Shown: positions 23,325-35,815 of the stretch, in pieces | How the letters are laid out: each line of letters begins with the position of its first letter | Position numbering within the stretch: the stretch's first letter is position 1 | DNA from: Rhizophagus irregularis | Lineage: Eukaryota > Glomeromycota > Glomeromycetes > Glomerales > Glomeraceae | DNA: 64,000 nt | Assembly (NCBI RefSeq): GCF_026210795.1 | Contig: NC_089448.1 | Location: forward strand, 2,852,001-2,916,000 | Reading direction: 5' to 3' | The notes under the pieces: generated by a model | The model's database searches: none | What the model saw: the letters and a program-made list of their open reading frames with translations, nothing else | Told to the model about the DNA's origin: nothing | Made by a program: the position numbers and the translations under genes

Positions 23325-26300
23325 ATGGACACGCATACAGTATATCAACTCTTCAGCGCAACATATCACTCTGATCCCAACGTACAGAAGCAAGCTGAAG
23401 GGCAGTTAAGACAGGTGATTTTCAAAATTAATAAATTTAGTTAATAACCGTTTTTAACATTTTATTTTCAAACAGGTGGAGGGTACACCTGGCTTTATTT
23501 CGATACTCGTCCAGATATTAGGTTCGGAAGAAATTGAAGTTCAGACAAAACAAGCTGGTAAACCAAGAACAATAATTTGTTTTCACTTTTCTCTTTAAGT
23601 CATTAACTGTCATAATTATTCATTCCTTAAATTTTAAAAGTTTCGATATATCTTAAAAATCGGGTCAGAAGTTCGTGGGTTTCCGAAGAAGTGACGACAC
23701 ATAATATAATTCCAATTGAACAACAAGACCGCGATACTTTTAAAGCAAATATATTGGGTATTTTGGTAACAGTACCTAATCCTGTGAGGTGCGAATATAT
23801 GCTAGTAATTTCGATATCTGATCATTTAATTGACTATGTAATAAATTATTTAGGGTTCAACTTTTGGATACTTTGAATCGAGTTCTAGCAAATGATTTTC
23901 CAAATAAATGGGCTGATTATATTAATCAAGTTCACGCCTTTTTGGGCACCAATGATGCCAAAATGGCATATGTTGGATTATTAGCTTTACTACAAGTTAT
24001 TAGAGTGTACCAGTAAGTATCAAGTATTTAATTATTGTTAGATTATTAAACTTGTTGTTAAATCATATTACATTTCTTTATTAGATGGAGAATAGAAGAT
24101 AAATCTCCTCTAGTTGAAATAGTTCAATCCTCCTTCCCAATTACATTACAAATGGCGCAATCATTATGTAATGAGAATAGTTTAGATGCTGCTGAAATGT
24201 TGCGAATAATCATGAAGGCTTATAGTATAGCAATACAAGTAAATAAGTATTATATTTAAATTCTTAATTATCAGTTTATCTTAATAATATTTTTTTTTTT
24301 TTAGTACGAGCTTACACAACATCTTCAAGACAATTCTTCTCTAGTTCCATGGGTTACTTTAATGTTGCAAATAGTTGAGAAACATATTCCTCAAGAAATG
24401 TTATCCGAAGATCTTGAAGAAAGGCAGAAGTTTATATGGTATCGAGTAAAAAGACGATCGTGTCAAAATTTGAATAGACTTTTCTCAAGATACGGAAATC
24501 CAGCTCAAATTGGACAAACCTCAAAGTATACGGCATTTGCTGAAAATTTTGTTCAACAATTTGGTCCTCAGATATTACGTGTTTATCTTCAACAAACTGA
24601 TCGATGGATTAAAAAAGAAACTTGGTTAAGCCAAAAGGTGTTATTCTTTTTTGCTGAGTTTTACAGGGACGCGTAAGTGACTTGTTTAATATTATTGTTA
24701 ACTTTTGAATAAAGAAAATTTCACAATTTTTCGTTTTTTTAGTCTTACACATAAACTTACTTGGCAAATAATGAAGTCATATGCTGAAACTCTTGTAACG
24801 CATTTTATATTTCCTCAGTTGTGCTTTACTGAGGAAGATGAAGATTTATGGGTCGATGATCCTGTCGATTATATCCATAAGAGGTTAGATCCTTTGGAGG
24901 ACTTTTCTGCACCAGTCGCTGCAACTATAACTTTTCTAATGAATTTAGCAAAATATCGAAACAAGTTCATATTTAAAAAGATTTTGAATTTTATTAATAA
25001 TGTTCTTGAAACTTACCGGGACGCTCCACCTGAATCTAAGGATCCACGTCAGAAGGATGGTGCTTTAAAAATGATTGGATGCCTTGCCGATTTAATCTTG
25101 CGTAAAAAATCAGGAATAGCTCATCATATGGAACCTTTTTTTACCGCTTATGTGTTTCCAGAATTTCAGAGTCAATATCCTTATTTAAGAGCGAGAGTAA
25201 GCTTGTTGAATAAAATATGTCATCTAATCTTTCGAAGATAACTTGGTTTTTAAAAATGAATAATATTGTTGAAATTAGGCATGTGACATGTTGATGAGAT
25301 TCAATAAAATGGATTTCGAGAATAAGGCAAATTTAGCGATTGCTTTTCGAGGAGTTACAACCTGCATGCGAGATACTGAACTTCCCGTTAGGGTTCAAGC
25401 TTGCTTATCTCTTCAATTTATGATACAACATGAATCAGGTACATTTCTTTTTTATTCAAAATATTTCCATACTGTATTGTGTATTAACATTGTTAATATT
25501 CTCTTATTTATAGTGAGAAATGCGCTTATTCCTAGCCTTCCGATGATCATGCAAGGTATTTATAAATTAACTCATCTTTTTTTATTTACTCTGTTTTTTA
25601 TCCTTAAATAATATTAATATTTGTAACTATTACATTAGAACTCCTTAACCTTACAAATCAGATTGACGCTGATACCTTATCAGGCGTTATGGAAGAATTT
25701 GTTGAAGTATTTTCAGAAGAATTAACTCCATTTGCTATTCAACTTACTGAGCAGCTGGTATAAATTTACTAACTTATCTTTTTTTTAATTTGTATAGAAA
25801 TAAATATTAATATAAAAATTTCATATTATATAGAGAAACACCTTTCTGCGTATTATGCAAGATTACCAAGATTCCGCTGCCGTTCCCGTGAGTGGCGAAC
25901 TTATAACTTCTACAGAATTAGATATAAGTGATAAAACAATGGCTGCTTCGGGTGTACTCAAGACTATTACTACTTTGCTTTTAAGTTTGGAGAGTACTCC
26001 AGAACTTTTATCTCGGCTGGAAAATGCGCTACTTCCTGTTATAACATATTCGCTTGAGAATGCAATTATAGGTTAGACTAATAACAGGAAAATGATAATT
26101 AGGTGCTTTGCGCAATAACTGATTGATTCGCATTTTTTTTAAAAAAAAATAATTCAGATTTGTATGAAGACATCTTTGATATTATCGACACTTGTACATT
26201 CTCCACAAAACAAATTTCACAAACAATGTGGGGAATTTTTGAATTGATTTATAAAACATTCAAAGATACAGGCATAGATTACATTGAAGGTATTATCAAA

Positions 26301-27876
26301 AATTTTACTATTATAGATTTTTCAAACTAAATTAACTTATTGCATATTTGGTTTGATTGAATTAAGAGATTTTTCCATCCTTGGATAATTATATATCGTA
26401 CGGAACTCAATTTTTCATTCAAAATACTACTTTACAAAGGATGATAAATGATATTGTTGAAACGGTAGGTTTATACGATAGTTTAATAAGTTATTTCGCT
26501 CTGTAACGAAATTAACGATATTATTGTAGGTCATGACAAGTGATCGATTGAATGAGAGTGAACGCATCTGTGGCTGTAAACTTATTGAATCTATTTTATT
26601 AAATTGTCGCGGAGTTGTAGATCAGGTATGGAAGTTAATATTTTTGGAAAAATAATACAAATTCTTAGTAATCTAAATTTATTTTATTTTTATTATTTAT
26701 TTAAGTATGTGGGACCATTTATTGATCTTGTCTTTAAACATCTATCTAACACGAAAAGTACATCCTTGACCAACTTCAAATTTTATTGCATCGAAGCAGT
26801 AAGTTACAAAGATTATGCTACGCGTTTCTAACTTTGAGATAATATTGTAACCAATTTTAATGATTTCAGGTGATAAACTGTCTATACTATAATCCACTTC
26901 TGTCTCTCCATATTCTTGAAGAACGCAATTTAACTCAAACATTCTTTAGTATATGGTTTGATAATATAAAAAAGTTTTCACGTGTTCATGATAAGAAGTT
27001 AGTAGTTGTAACTTTGTGTTCTTTAATGGAAATACCTGTTGAACAACTACCATCCATTTTACAAACCGGTTGGCCTCAAGTCTTGGAAGTAATTTTGACT
27101 ATATTCAAGTCTTTACCAAAAGCTGAAGAAAGTAAGTTCTATAACTTTAGGGACACTCTGTTTATTCATGATAATTACAATGCATGATTGTTTATTAGAT
27201 CGAAATGAAATGGAAAAGATGTACGATAATGAAAGCGATGATGATGATGATGATGGAGAAGCTGATGGAGAATCTGAAAATAGAGGTGATCAAGCAGTTG
27301 GTGATGATGATGGATGGGAAGGTAATATTTTATAGAAAAGTTTGTGTATATTTGAGATTATTTTATTTATAGTCATCTTTTTACATTAAAAGATGATGAA
27401 GATGTGCAGGATGAAGATGCAGAATACTTAGAATTTTTGGCACGAGAGGTAAATTATTTACAAACTTTGTATTATACTTTTACTGATTTTTACTAATCTT
27501 TTATGATTTAGGCTGCAAGAAATGCACGTTCGACAACAGATGAAGAAGACGATGACGATCCATTGGAAGAGGAAATATTATTTGAATCACCATTAGATAA
27601 ACTTGATGTTTATATTAGATTTCATGATGTTTTTGTTGGTAAGATATTATTGAGATCGAAAGTGTCATTTAATTAACACAAACCATAATTTTCTTATACT
27701 TAATCTCCTTTAAACAACTAAACTTAGGTGTTCAACAACATTATCCAACTTCATATAATCTTCTTACAAAAAATCTTGATACAGAAAAACAAAATCTTAT
27801 AATGAAAATAATCAATATAGCCAATGAAAGAAGAAAGAATTCAGAAAATCATACTAATGAAAATGATAATAATTAA
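23325..27876 (+). CDS. NMD5: Importin beta family nuclear import receptor, importin-7/8 (Nmd5/Sxm1) type
   Basis: This is a karyopherin carrying ribosomal proteins, histones and other cargo through nuclear pores with Ran-GTP. Twenty exons join in frame to 1049 residues: 23325-23414, 23476-23557, 23641-23788, 23854-24012, 24085-24238, 24305-24672, 24743-25196, 25279-25438, 25514-25555, 25639-25757, 25834-26071, 26158-26289, 26367-26464, 26530-26625, 26706-26798, 26870-27131, 27199-27321, 27393-27448, 27512-27638 and 27728-27876. The importin N-terminal domain reads [39 protein letters not shown] and the acidic C-terminal stretch ([15 protein letters not shown]) match importin-7/8. All introns used are GT-AG. 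Confidence 0.93.
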
Positions 27877-28640
27877 GAAAAACAAATGTATAATTATTGA
27901 TTTAATGTATTATAGTTTCGTTGTTTTAATTTTACAATTTTACAATGACATTTAATATCATGATAAATAAATAAAAATCAACTAACTTATAATAAAATAT
28001 TTTATGTTTAAATACAGAGAGTTGTTTGGCATACTTTTTAAACAAATGCCATCAGCTGAACATGCAATTAAATTCATAATATAACAGTTTGTTTTTATCC
28101 TTTAACAAAGGAAAATATAAGAGATATATACAGTGCTAGCAAAAAGTAATTGAAATATGCAATAAATGAAAAATCAGTAATTAAAATTCCTCAGATTTTA
28201 TAGATTTGTTGCCAAATGGATTAATATTAAGTATATAAAATTTCAGTCTTATTTCTTATTTCACAATCAATTTTTCTTTCAAAAAACTTTATTAAAAATT
28301 TAAGCAAATCATCCCACACACGTTAAAAATCCAAAGCATTCTGTAAAACGATATAATATTATAAACATTAAGACCTCCTCGTTGTCTTTATTTTCTTCTC
28401 CTGTTTCTGTTTCTGTTTTTGTGAAGAAGGATATTCTGCATGTTCATTCATTAACTTTTATCTTTCAAAATTTTTCTTTTTCGGCTCTCTCTTTAATAAT
28501 GTTATATCCTAGCATCGTTTTTTTAGTAGCTTCTACATAAAGAACTGTGTAAGATATCACATAAAATTCACATAAATAGTATTAGAAAGAATATTATTAA
28601 CCTTGATCTGTAAAATAATACGTATCTATATATACAACCT
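27877..28640. other. Intergenic gap after the importin gene
   Basis: AT-rich DNA with short C/T-rich patches at 28375-28440. I see no supportable gene; it may contain 3' flank of the decayed gene that follows on the minus strand. Confidence 0.4.
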
Positions 28641-29790
28641 TTGAAATTTTATCAAGTTCACATAATCGGTAGGAATTTCTAACTCGGCCAAATCAGTGGA
28701 AACATAAAGACCAGGCATCAATAACTTCGGAAATGATTGTAGTACTTCTTTTGACACCCTTTTATTGCTATAGACTTACATTAATGACATGTGCATGTCT
28801 CTTAATGTTTTTTAACCTTAAGTGTATTAGAAAAAATTTTCATTGTATTATCGATTACTGAACCAGCTCTTTCGCAGAGAGAAAATTCATGGTTCCAAGA
28901 TTCTTTTGCTCCTAATTCATGATTCTGCAAGTTATGTTAGTATATGCTTCAAACTGACATTAAAATGGTGTATAATTTAACGTACACAAAAAGCCAATCT
29001 AAATGAATTCCTTCATCTCCTTCACAAGCTTTATCACGACGTGCTCTAGAAGCTCGAGATACTGCTTCACCACTTATTTGTTATTTGTAAGAAAATACGT
29101 GCATTAGTACAGACAAAGAAAAAAGAGACAGGAAAAAAATAGAAAATCTTACAAGTGTCGATCCATAATATCATCTAAACATGAAAAAAATAACACTCTT
29201 TATAGAAGCATCGATATCTCTTTCTGTATTTTTCCTTTTTGGAATTTTTTTCTTAATCATTTTACAACTGACAAAAAGAAATTCAAAAAGCTGTAAGCAT
29301 AATGGAATCCATTGGCATAGATGCATATTACTTACGCAAATCTTATCAAATCAAAAATATAGGCTACGTCTTCATCTAAGTAATCGATTTCAGCTGTTTC
29401 TGCATCATCAATTGTTTGGTCGTTCAAATGTCGTTCAATCGCCAAACAAGTCGAGATCAAATTCATGTTTTTAGAATTTTTTTTAGTTTTTCCAATGCAC
29501 CACGTGTTCCTTCAGGACGAACTTTTTCACCAATTATTTTAATCTGATCGCTATTTAGCTACGTTCAGAGTATGCAATTAAATTTACATAATACAAATTA
29601 GGTAAATAAGGTATAATAGCTTTCATAAAATTATAGCCATTTACCTTTGATAAATCTCGTAAACATTTCTCTGCTAATCATTTTTTGTAGTTCATAATTC
29701 TAGTGCATTGGCTAAAACCTCTTGTAATTCTAAAAAATCCTCTTCTGAAAGATATTCTCTTATTATATCATATCATCTATAATTCTCCAC
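28640..29790 (-). pseudogene. Decayed multi-exon gene of unknown family
   Basis: On the minus strand several conserved-looking peptides with splice-like borders occur in order: EYLSEEDFLELQEVLANA, SDQIKIIGEKVRPEGTRGAL, STCLAIERHLNDQTIDDAET, IDYLDEDVAYIFDLIRF, SRARRDKACEGDEGIHLDWL, NHELGAKESWNHEFSLCERA and VLQSFPKLLMPGLYVSTDLA. They are interrupted by stop codons and at least one frame change (near 29700), so no full-length frame is available. I do not recognise the family. Exon-like blocks this clear suggest a recently lost gene, or a gene with a more complex structure than I can read. A related C-terminal piece may be the one at 30211-30378. Confidence 0.45.
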
Positions 29791-30018
29791 CATATCGACT
29801 TTTTTTTTTTTTAAAAGAATGATTATAATTTAATCATGTGGAAAAAAGCAAAAAAATATTTATAAAGCATCTACTTTGATGAATATTTGAATCTTTTATC
29901 CCATTTTCTTCCGAGATCAATTCTCTACAATACAGCATTTCCTTTCAAGCCATGTTGGAATTGCACTACCATTCAACTATTCCGCTATCATCCACCTCGC
30001 TTTCGCCATAATCATGAA

Positions 30019-30090
30019 TTACAGTCAGACCTCTATATAGTCACACCCTATATAGTCACAACTTATAAAATTCCTTTATATAATCACACC
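30019..30090. mobile_element. Possible terminal fragment of a pogo/Tc1-type DNA transposon
   Basis: The sequence CAGTCAGACCTCTATATAGT and repeats of TATATAGTCACA look like the CAG-initiated terminal repeat of pogo-like elements. No matching inverted end was found in the window, so this is at most a fragment. Confidence 0.25.
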
Positions 30091-30210
30091 TTTGGTTTCA
30101 TTTGAACATGCACAACATCAACACTATCAACACCGGTTGCAGGAGTGTAATTTGTGCAAATACGCTAGGGGAGTAGAAAACTTTAAGTCGTTGCTTTAAC
30201 TACTTGCGCA

Positions 30211-30378
30211 CTAATATTGGAGTTCTTTTTCCGGTAGTAATGCAAGAAGAATTTTTAGCTCAGCTCCAAGCGAATTATAAGATTCACGTCTGTTCGTTTC
30301 AGGTACTTTTTTGATGTAATACATATCCCAATCGTTAACTCCCCATTCCCCAGGAGACTTATCCAGTATTCTTAGAAG
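30211..30378 (-). pseudogene. C-terminal exon of an unidentified protein
   Basis: An open minus-strand stretch reads LLLRILDKSPGEWGVNDWDM then YYIKKVPETNRRESYNSLGA, ending LPEKELQY and a TAG stop at 30213-30211. It is preceded by a CTAG acceptor and, further upstream at about 30437, a CAG|GTAAGT donor. The upstream exons are not recognisable, so this is either a terminal exon of a decayed gene or a stranded fragment. It sits next to the decayed gene at 28.6-29.8 kb but on the far side of a transposon-like fragment. Confidence 0.4.
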
Positions 30379-30792
30379 AAGCTAGTATTAGCAGCGAGGT
30401 TAAATAAGCTTATTAAGCAACGAGAAAATACTTACCTGGATGATAAAGAAATGAGATTGTTTCTTTATGAGTTTGTTTCTTTTTAATAGTCTAGTGGTCA
30501 ATATTTTACGTGTAAATTAATAAAAAATCGCTCCTTTTCGTGTTTTAATTTATAAGGAATATGAATTATGACGTAGTCGTTAATTGATAGCTTTTTGTTC
30601 ACATCAACCAAAGAATAAACCCTGATAGGCAAATTTATTAATAATTTCAGATTTACAAGTGATCAGAAAATATCAGAGAAGCAAGTGAAATGTATGATGC
30701 TATCAAAGAGGGAGGGATCTTTGCTTTCATATTTCCGAAAAATTTTTGCTGATATCAGTAATAATCATGTGACCTACGGTCCGCTGTTTGTA

Positions 30793-31214
30793 TGGTGGCT
30801 GTCACCTATAAACAACAATAGTCCGAAATTTTGAAATTTATTTATTTATATTGTGTAACTTATGTTTTAAAGTACTTTGTCAAAATATTAATTGCCGCGT
30901 GAGCGGCAAAATTTTTTTTTTGCCATATTACATGGAATTCTTGTGGATTTCCATGGAATTTTTGTAAAATCCATAAAAATTACATGAAAACTAGTCCGAA
31001 ATTTTATATTTTTATTATTGCTACTTATTAAAATTATCCAACTTTAACCCATAATATTAATTAAAATTCTTATTAAATTCTATAAAATAATCCGATAGAA
31101 ATGTTCAGTACATGTTGCTATATCATTTTATCGTTTCTTTTTACTATTCAATTTACAATTTATAAAAATTTGAAGTCACTTAATATTAGTGTGGTTTATA
31201 GGTGACAGCCACCA
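30793..31214. mobile_element. Non-autonomous DNA transposon (MITE), about 420 bp
   Basis: The left end TGGTGGCTGTCACCTATAAA at 30793 is mirrored exactly at the right end (TTTATAGGTGACAGCCACCA, ending 31214). TA flanks both sides (30791-30792 and 31215-31216), fitting a TA target duplication as in Tc1/mariner-type elements. Internally the phrase AGTCCGAAATTTT occurs twice, at about 30820 and 30992. There is no coding capacity. Confidence 0.75.
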
Positions 31215-31216
31215 TA

Positions 31217-34120
31217 ATACATTTATAAAATATGCACACATCGTTTTAAAATTCAACATAAAGCTCTTTATTATATTTTTTTATTATATTAATACATGAG
31301 AAAGGGCCGGCCGGCTAAGTAAAAAATGAAACTAATAAAAGATATTGGAGTGGATCACGTTTAAAGGAGGAATAAAGCACGAAATGAAATAATATCATGC
31401 TTTCCGTCGGCCGATGAACCAGATGACATACTCAGCTGATCAAATTCGATCTGAAGTCTTTGGGCAATTGCATAACGTTGGAGCTGTTGCAATTAGATAT
31501 TCAGCATATTTTTTAAAAATTTCAACACGAGTTAAACTGCAGGCATTACTTGATCTCATTTATCACTGCTTGCCCATGGTTGACTGATAGATAGCTCAAG
31601 AGAACTTGAAAGATGTGAAAGTTTTTGTCGTGATAGTGGTACCAAAATTGATTTAAATCTAAGTTTCCTTCTTCATTAATTAGTAGGGTTTCATGTGGAT
31701 TAAAACATTAAATATCACGAAATGTATATGACGCTAGCGCGTTTTGCATTTTTTTTTATAATCACGTTTTATATCTTGTACTACTTGTAGTTATTGTGCC
31801 AAATACTTATATACTTATTATGAAAATAATTACATAATATACTCTTATTTTATTTTTTCTTCCAAGATTGAAATCTGGACTAACTTCGTGTAGAATAACT
31901 ACTAGAGGTAAAAATTACATAGTAAAGAAAAACTAACTAAAGTAAGTTAACAGACGTGTTCCCAAATGTAAAAGCGTAAAAAGGAAAAGAGAAAAAAGAG
32001 ACTAGCCATCCACAGAGAAACTACGCCGCTGTGGTAACTAATAATATAAAATTTACCAATAATATTAATCCCACATCAAAAATAAGTATCTAATTTAATG
32101 CATAGCTATCTCACCCGTGTTCATTCAGGGAGCACCAATAACTTATACACAATTACCCGCCCAACCTTTCTACGCATATATTATCGTTTAGATGGGCGAC
32201 AACTTGAGGAGCGACAGTATTTTAGGAGCGACAGTATTAGGAGCGACAGTATTATGAGCGACAGTATTAGGAGCGACAGTATTAGATACGTGATGGGAAT
32301 TCACATTTTATCATTTTAAATTTCCGCGCATATGATTGAAAGTAAATAGGCATAATATTTCATAATGGCTAATCTGAATTTCCAACACTGAAGGTGAAGC
32401 AAGGTGAAGCCCTGGGATTAATGAACGGTAAGGGCGAAGCAATTCTGCAAGGGGAACTGAGTACGGCGCAATTATTTTTTGACCGTGTAATCTTGATTCA
32501 GACATTCTGTAGAATCATATACATAGGAAATAGTTGAAATTTTAGCGAGCATAGTGGAATTTTTTGTTTAAGTAAAGTGAACAATTGAATGTTAAAAAAA
32601 AAAAATAGTAAATACTGTTTTTTATATCTTTTTCAAATTCCACACCGATCACAAGGAATGATAGCAAATGAGGAAATCCCTCACGCTTTTTCAAACTTCC
32701 CGGATGATGGGGCTAAGGCTGATTTCATCAATTTTTTTTCTTAAATTAAATTAGCCCCATGAAATCATTTTCCAAAGATATAGTTATGATATAGTTATGT
32801 CATCATACTTCTTTATAGACTAAAAAAAAAACTTTCATCATTATCATATTATTTATTTACATTTACGAAATAAAAAAATGATTTTTTCGTGTCAGCAAAT
32901 AAACAAAAATTATATAATCATACGAAAAAAAAGATGTGTTAAGAGAAAAAAAAGAAATAATTCTTAAAAGCCTCAAACTCAAATAACTTACAAGTAAAAA
33001 TTCTGTTGATTATATGAACAATAAAGCCCTACGCTTAGCATTTTTTTACAACGGGCTTAAATAATTGACATATCATTACAATTTGCAAATACAAAAAAAA
33101 AAATCGATTCCTCGATACAAACAAAAAAATTTTTTTATATGTAAGACATACGTTTTTATGAATGTAAGGAATTTTCAATTACTAGAGATTCCAAATTATT
33201 ATAATTACATCCTTAAAACAAATTTTAAAACTAACATTTGTCTAATTATATTAAAACTATTATCAAATAATGAATTTTATAAAAGTAAATAAAAGGGTAT
33301 TTCACTGAATACTTCCAATTTTCTCGTGTAAACATAAAATGAAAGTTACATACCTAGCTTATTATATCATAAAAGTTATACATGCAATGCCGTCAGTTTT
33401 TTCATAACATAAAAGCCCAGCCGAAATTTTATGTTGTTGCATTCCGCGATTTAGTAATGGACCTCAGAAATCTATACAAAAATGGTCATTAGTTTGCAGC
33501 TCTGATATACTGCTCATTATTTTTTTAAATCTCGTTCACATTAGTCAAATACGGTCAACCGTACGACCGAAAATTGCGTAACAATAATTATCTATACTTA
33601 AATCAATTCTTTCGCATAAATGCTTTTACGAAATACCTATATCTCATAACAAGCCTCTGATCTGATCAAGATTCTATTTTATGATTTATTCGGAAAAGGT
33701 TTTTTTACACATTGAATTTATGAGAAAAAGTCAATGAGGTAGAAAGAAAATAAACACCTATTTTGATTAAATCACCAAAGAATGGAATAATCCCGGATAA
33801 ATCCTTCTTTTAAAAAAAAATTTCTAATGAATCAATGCAATAACAAGAAAATTTTTTTGAGAAGGGAAAAAATTTTTTTTCTTTCGTCTTTTCATTTTTT
33901 TTTAATAAAAAAAAGGATAAATAATATTTACGATCCCTCGTCACCTGACCCGAACAACTTTGACTTTGTCAAAAACTGACGCAGATATCATAAATAACAA
34001 TTTCAAATTACATCTTTTATTGTGATAAGAAATCCAAGACACTTGGAGAGCAGAGAGGAACAAAAAAAAAGGAATAGAGAAAGTGCCACGACGCCAAAAT
34101 CCTTTGACAAATCAATGTTC
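31217..34120. other. Gene-poor stretch with decayed fragments
   Basis: About 2.9 kb without a supportable gene. A GC-rich palindromic patch GGGCCGGCCGGC lies at about 31305. On the minus strand 31345-31480 has a short open stretch reading LQQLQRYAIAQRLQIEFDQL, coiled-coil-like and unassigned. A 15-bp minisatellite follows at 32207. The rest is AT-rich. Confidence 0.4.
32207..32283 (+). repeat. 15-bp minisatellite, five units
   Basis: Unit AGGAGCGACAGTATT, nearly perfect, with one two-base insertion in the first unit and one ATGAGC variant. A degenerate sixth unit (GGGCGACA) precedes it. Confidence 0.9.
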
Positions 34121-34127
34121 ACAAGTT

Positions 34128-34500
34128 TAGATCGAACGGTATTTGGATTACCAATTTATTTTTAAGATGATAACGCGTTCTAAAGTAGAATCGATCTGCG
34201 AAATCAACTTGTTATTTGTTTTAAGGCTAAAAATCTATAGGATACGAGATTTATTTTCTAAATTGAAAGGATACTGATAGAAATTCAATTTATTTCTGAC
34301 TATGGACTATATGAAGGATGGATTTGCGTCAAGGGATTCACAAAGGGCTCATACTTTGACCGTTAAAATGCGATGACAGTTACGATTATGGGACATGAAA
34401 ACTTACGATTGAACAAATAGTACGACAATTAAATAACATTTAAGCCTCAATAATTCAAAAATATTAATTAACAATTGAAATAAAGAAAAGACCCATTTAA
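34128..34500 (+). pseudogene. Decayed copy of the uL4m gene
   Basis: Long stretches match exons 3-4 of the intact gene at 1498-2559. TTAGATCGAACGGTATTTGG corresponds to LDRRVFG, then AAATCAACTTGT, TGGACTATATGAAGGATGGA, GCGTCAAGGGATT and GTACGACAATTAAAT...CCTCAATAA follow. The middle of exon 3, including the conserved RNA-binding loop, is deleted, and several frame changes and stop codons are present. Homology continues past the stop into the 3' flank. It converges on the mL57-like gene, which mirrors the arrangement at 1.5-2.8 kb. Confidence 0.85.
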
Positions 34501-34503
34501 ATG

Positions 34504-35459
34504 TTAAATGTCAGTTTTTTCAGCCGGTAAAATATATTTATAAATAAAATTTTTTGCAGCAAAAGCACCCTTTAAATATAAGGTATATAAAATAAGAAAC
34601 ATTTTGGTATTATAATGTGAACAATAGCATAAGTTTATTCGTACCTTATCATGGTATATTGCACCGACAAGCGCTCTCAATGCTTTTCCAGCAACACTTA
34701 CTTCCCCTGAAGGTCGTATTTCTTGCCCTTCATCTTTTGCTTTAATCACTTCTGCTTCATTTATCTAAAATTAAAGGATGAATTAGGTTAATATCTAAAA
34801 GGGTGATAAAATATTTTTCAAGATTTGTAATTACACTACCGGAGTCCAGTATAATAATTCATTTAATCCTAAATTTATTCCAATATTCCCAAGTTTGTCC
34901 AAATCAATTGTGTATAACTTAAGCTGATATTTTAATTTTTCCGGTGGGACTTTATCTATAAAATGTTCTGCTGCATAAAGTTGAATAACCTTTTGACCTT
35001 AAAGAGAAGGCACAAAATTCGCATATTAATCGTTGAAAATAAAAGCTATTATCAAAAAAAAAAATATAATTTTTTTTTTACCAAGAAAATCTAATCGTTC
35101 ATTTGTAGATGCATTATTTAATTTGAATGATTTATGTGTACAAACTTGATGTATCAAATTTGAATCAGAAAATATTAAATCATATTTCTGACAAAAATCA
35201 TCATGTTTATCTTTAACGTGGGTTGTTTTAATCGTAGCAGGTTTAGTAATATTTCGTACTGTTTGTTTTGCATGTAACTGTCTTGCTAATTCAAAAGATT
35301 TAAATAAGAGAGAAAAAGAAAGGGAAGTTTATAAATATATTAATTATCAAGGAAATCTTATATATATAATTATGTAAAGGGAAGAAAAAAAAAGTTATTA
35401 CCAAAATCTGTTAATGAATGTTTTAAAATAATTCTTGAATAAAATGTTCTTGATAACAT
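34504..35459 (-). CDS. Mitochondrial ribosomal protein with inactive RNase III fold (mL57-like)
   Basis: Five exons on the minus strand: 35459-35402, 35285-35082, 34997-34840, 34764-34645 and 34569-34504; 201 residues. It begins MLSRTFYSRIILKHSL, a basic mitochondrial presequence. The RNase III core shows as HKSFKLNNASTNERLDFLGQ. The active-site Asp that normally follows FLG is Gln here, so cleavage activity is not expected, as in ribosomal members. The C-terminal part is VAGKALRALVGAIYHDKGAF then AAKNFIYKYIL. The protein ends right after this fold with no double-stranded RNA-binding domain, which suits fungal mL57 (MRPL15) better than the longer mL44 (MRPL3). Divergent with the mL46 gene. 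Confidence 0.78.
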
Positions 35460-35815
35460 TTCGTATTAAAAAAATTTTTTTTTTATAGCGGATTAAGAAA
35501 AAAATTTTGAAATAGATTATCGTAAACAAATAATATGATTGTTGTACAGTACCTATAAATCAAATAACCAATAGATTAATTTATATGAAAATTGTAATTG
35601 CGAATGAAATTCATCTCGATAAAAAATCATGTTCTTCTTAACCATCACGTTAAAAACATGGGACTTATTATACAATCTATTTAAATCAAGCTTCATATGA
35701 GAATTTTTTTTTACATATCACGTTATGACGTAGAAATCGGGAGTGGCTTAGCATCTAAAAAAAATTACAGCAAGAATATCTTATCAGAAAATTTTCGAAA
35801 AATACCTTATCACAA
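35460..35815. promoter_or_regulatory. Shared divergent promoter of two mitochondrial ribosomal genes
   Basis: 356 bp separate the starts of the mL57-like and mL46 genes, whose products belong to the same ribosomal subunit. Co-expression from one promoter region is likely by inference. No factor site is claimed. Confidence 0.45.

Noticed and set aside
32207-32283. CRISPR-like regular repeat
   Set aside because: The units are directly adjacent with no spacers; this is a minisatellite in a eukaryotic genome.
34504-35459. Assignment as mL44 (MRPL3)
   Set aside because: The protein is only about 201 residues and lacks a double-stranded RNA-binding domain, so the mL57 type fits better. mL44 is not fully excluded.
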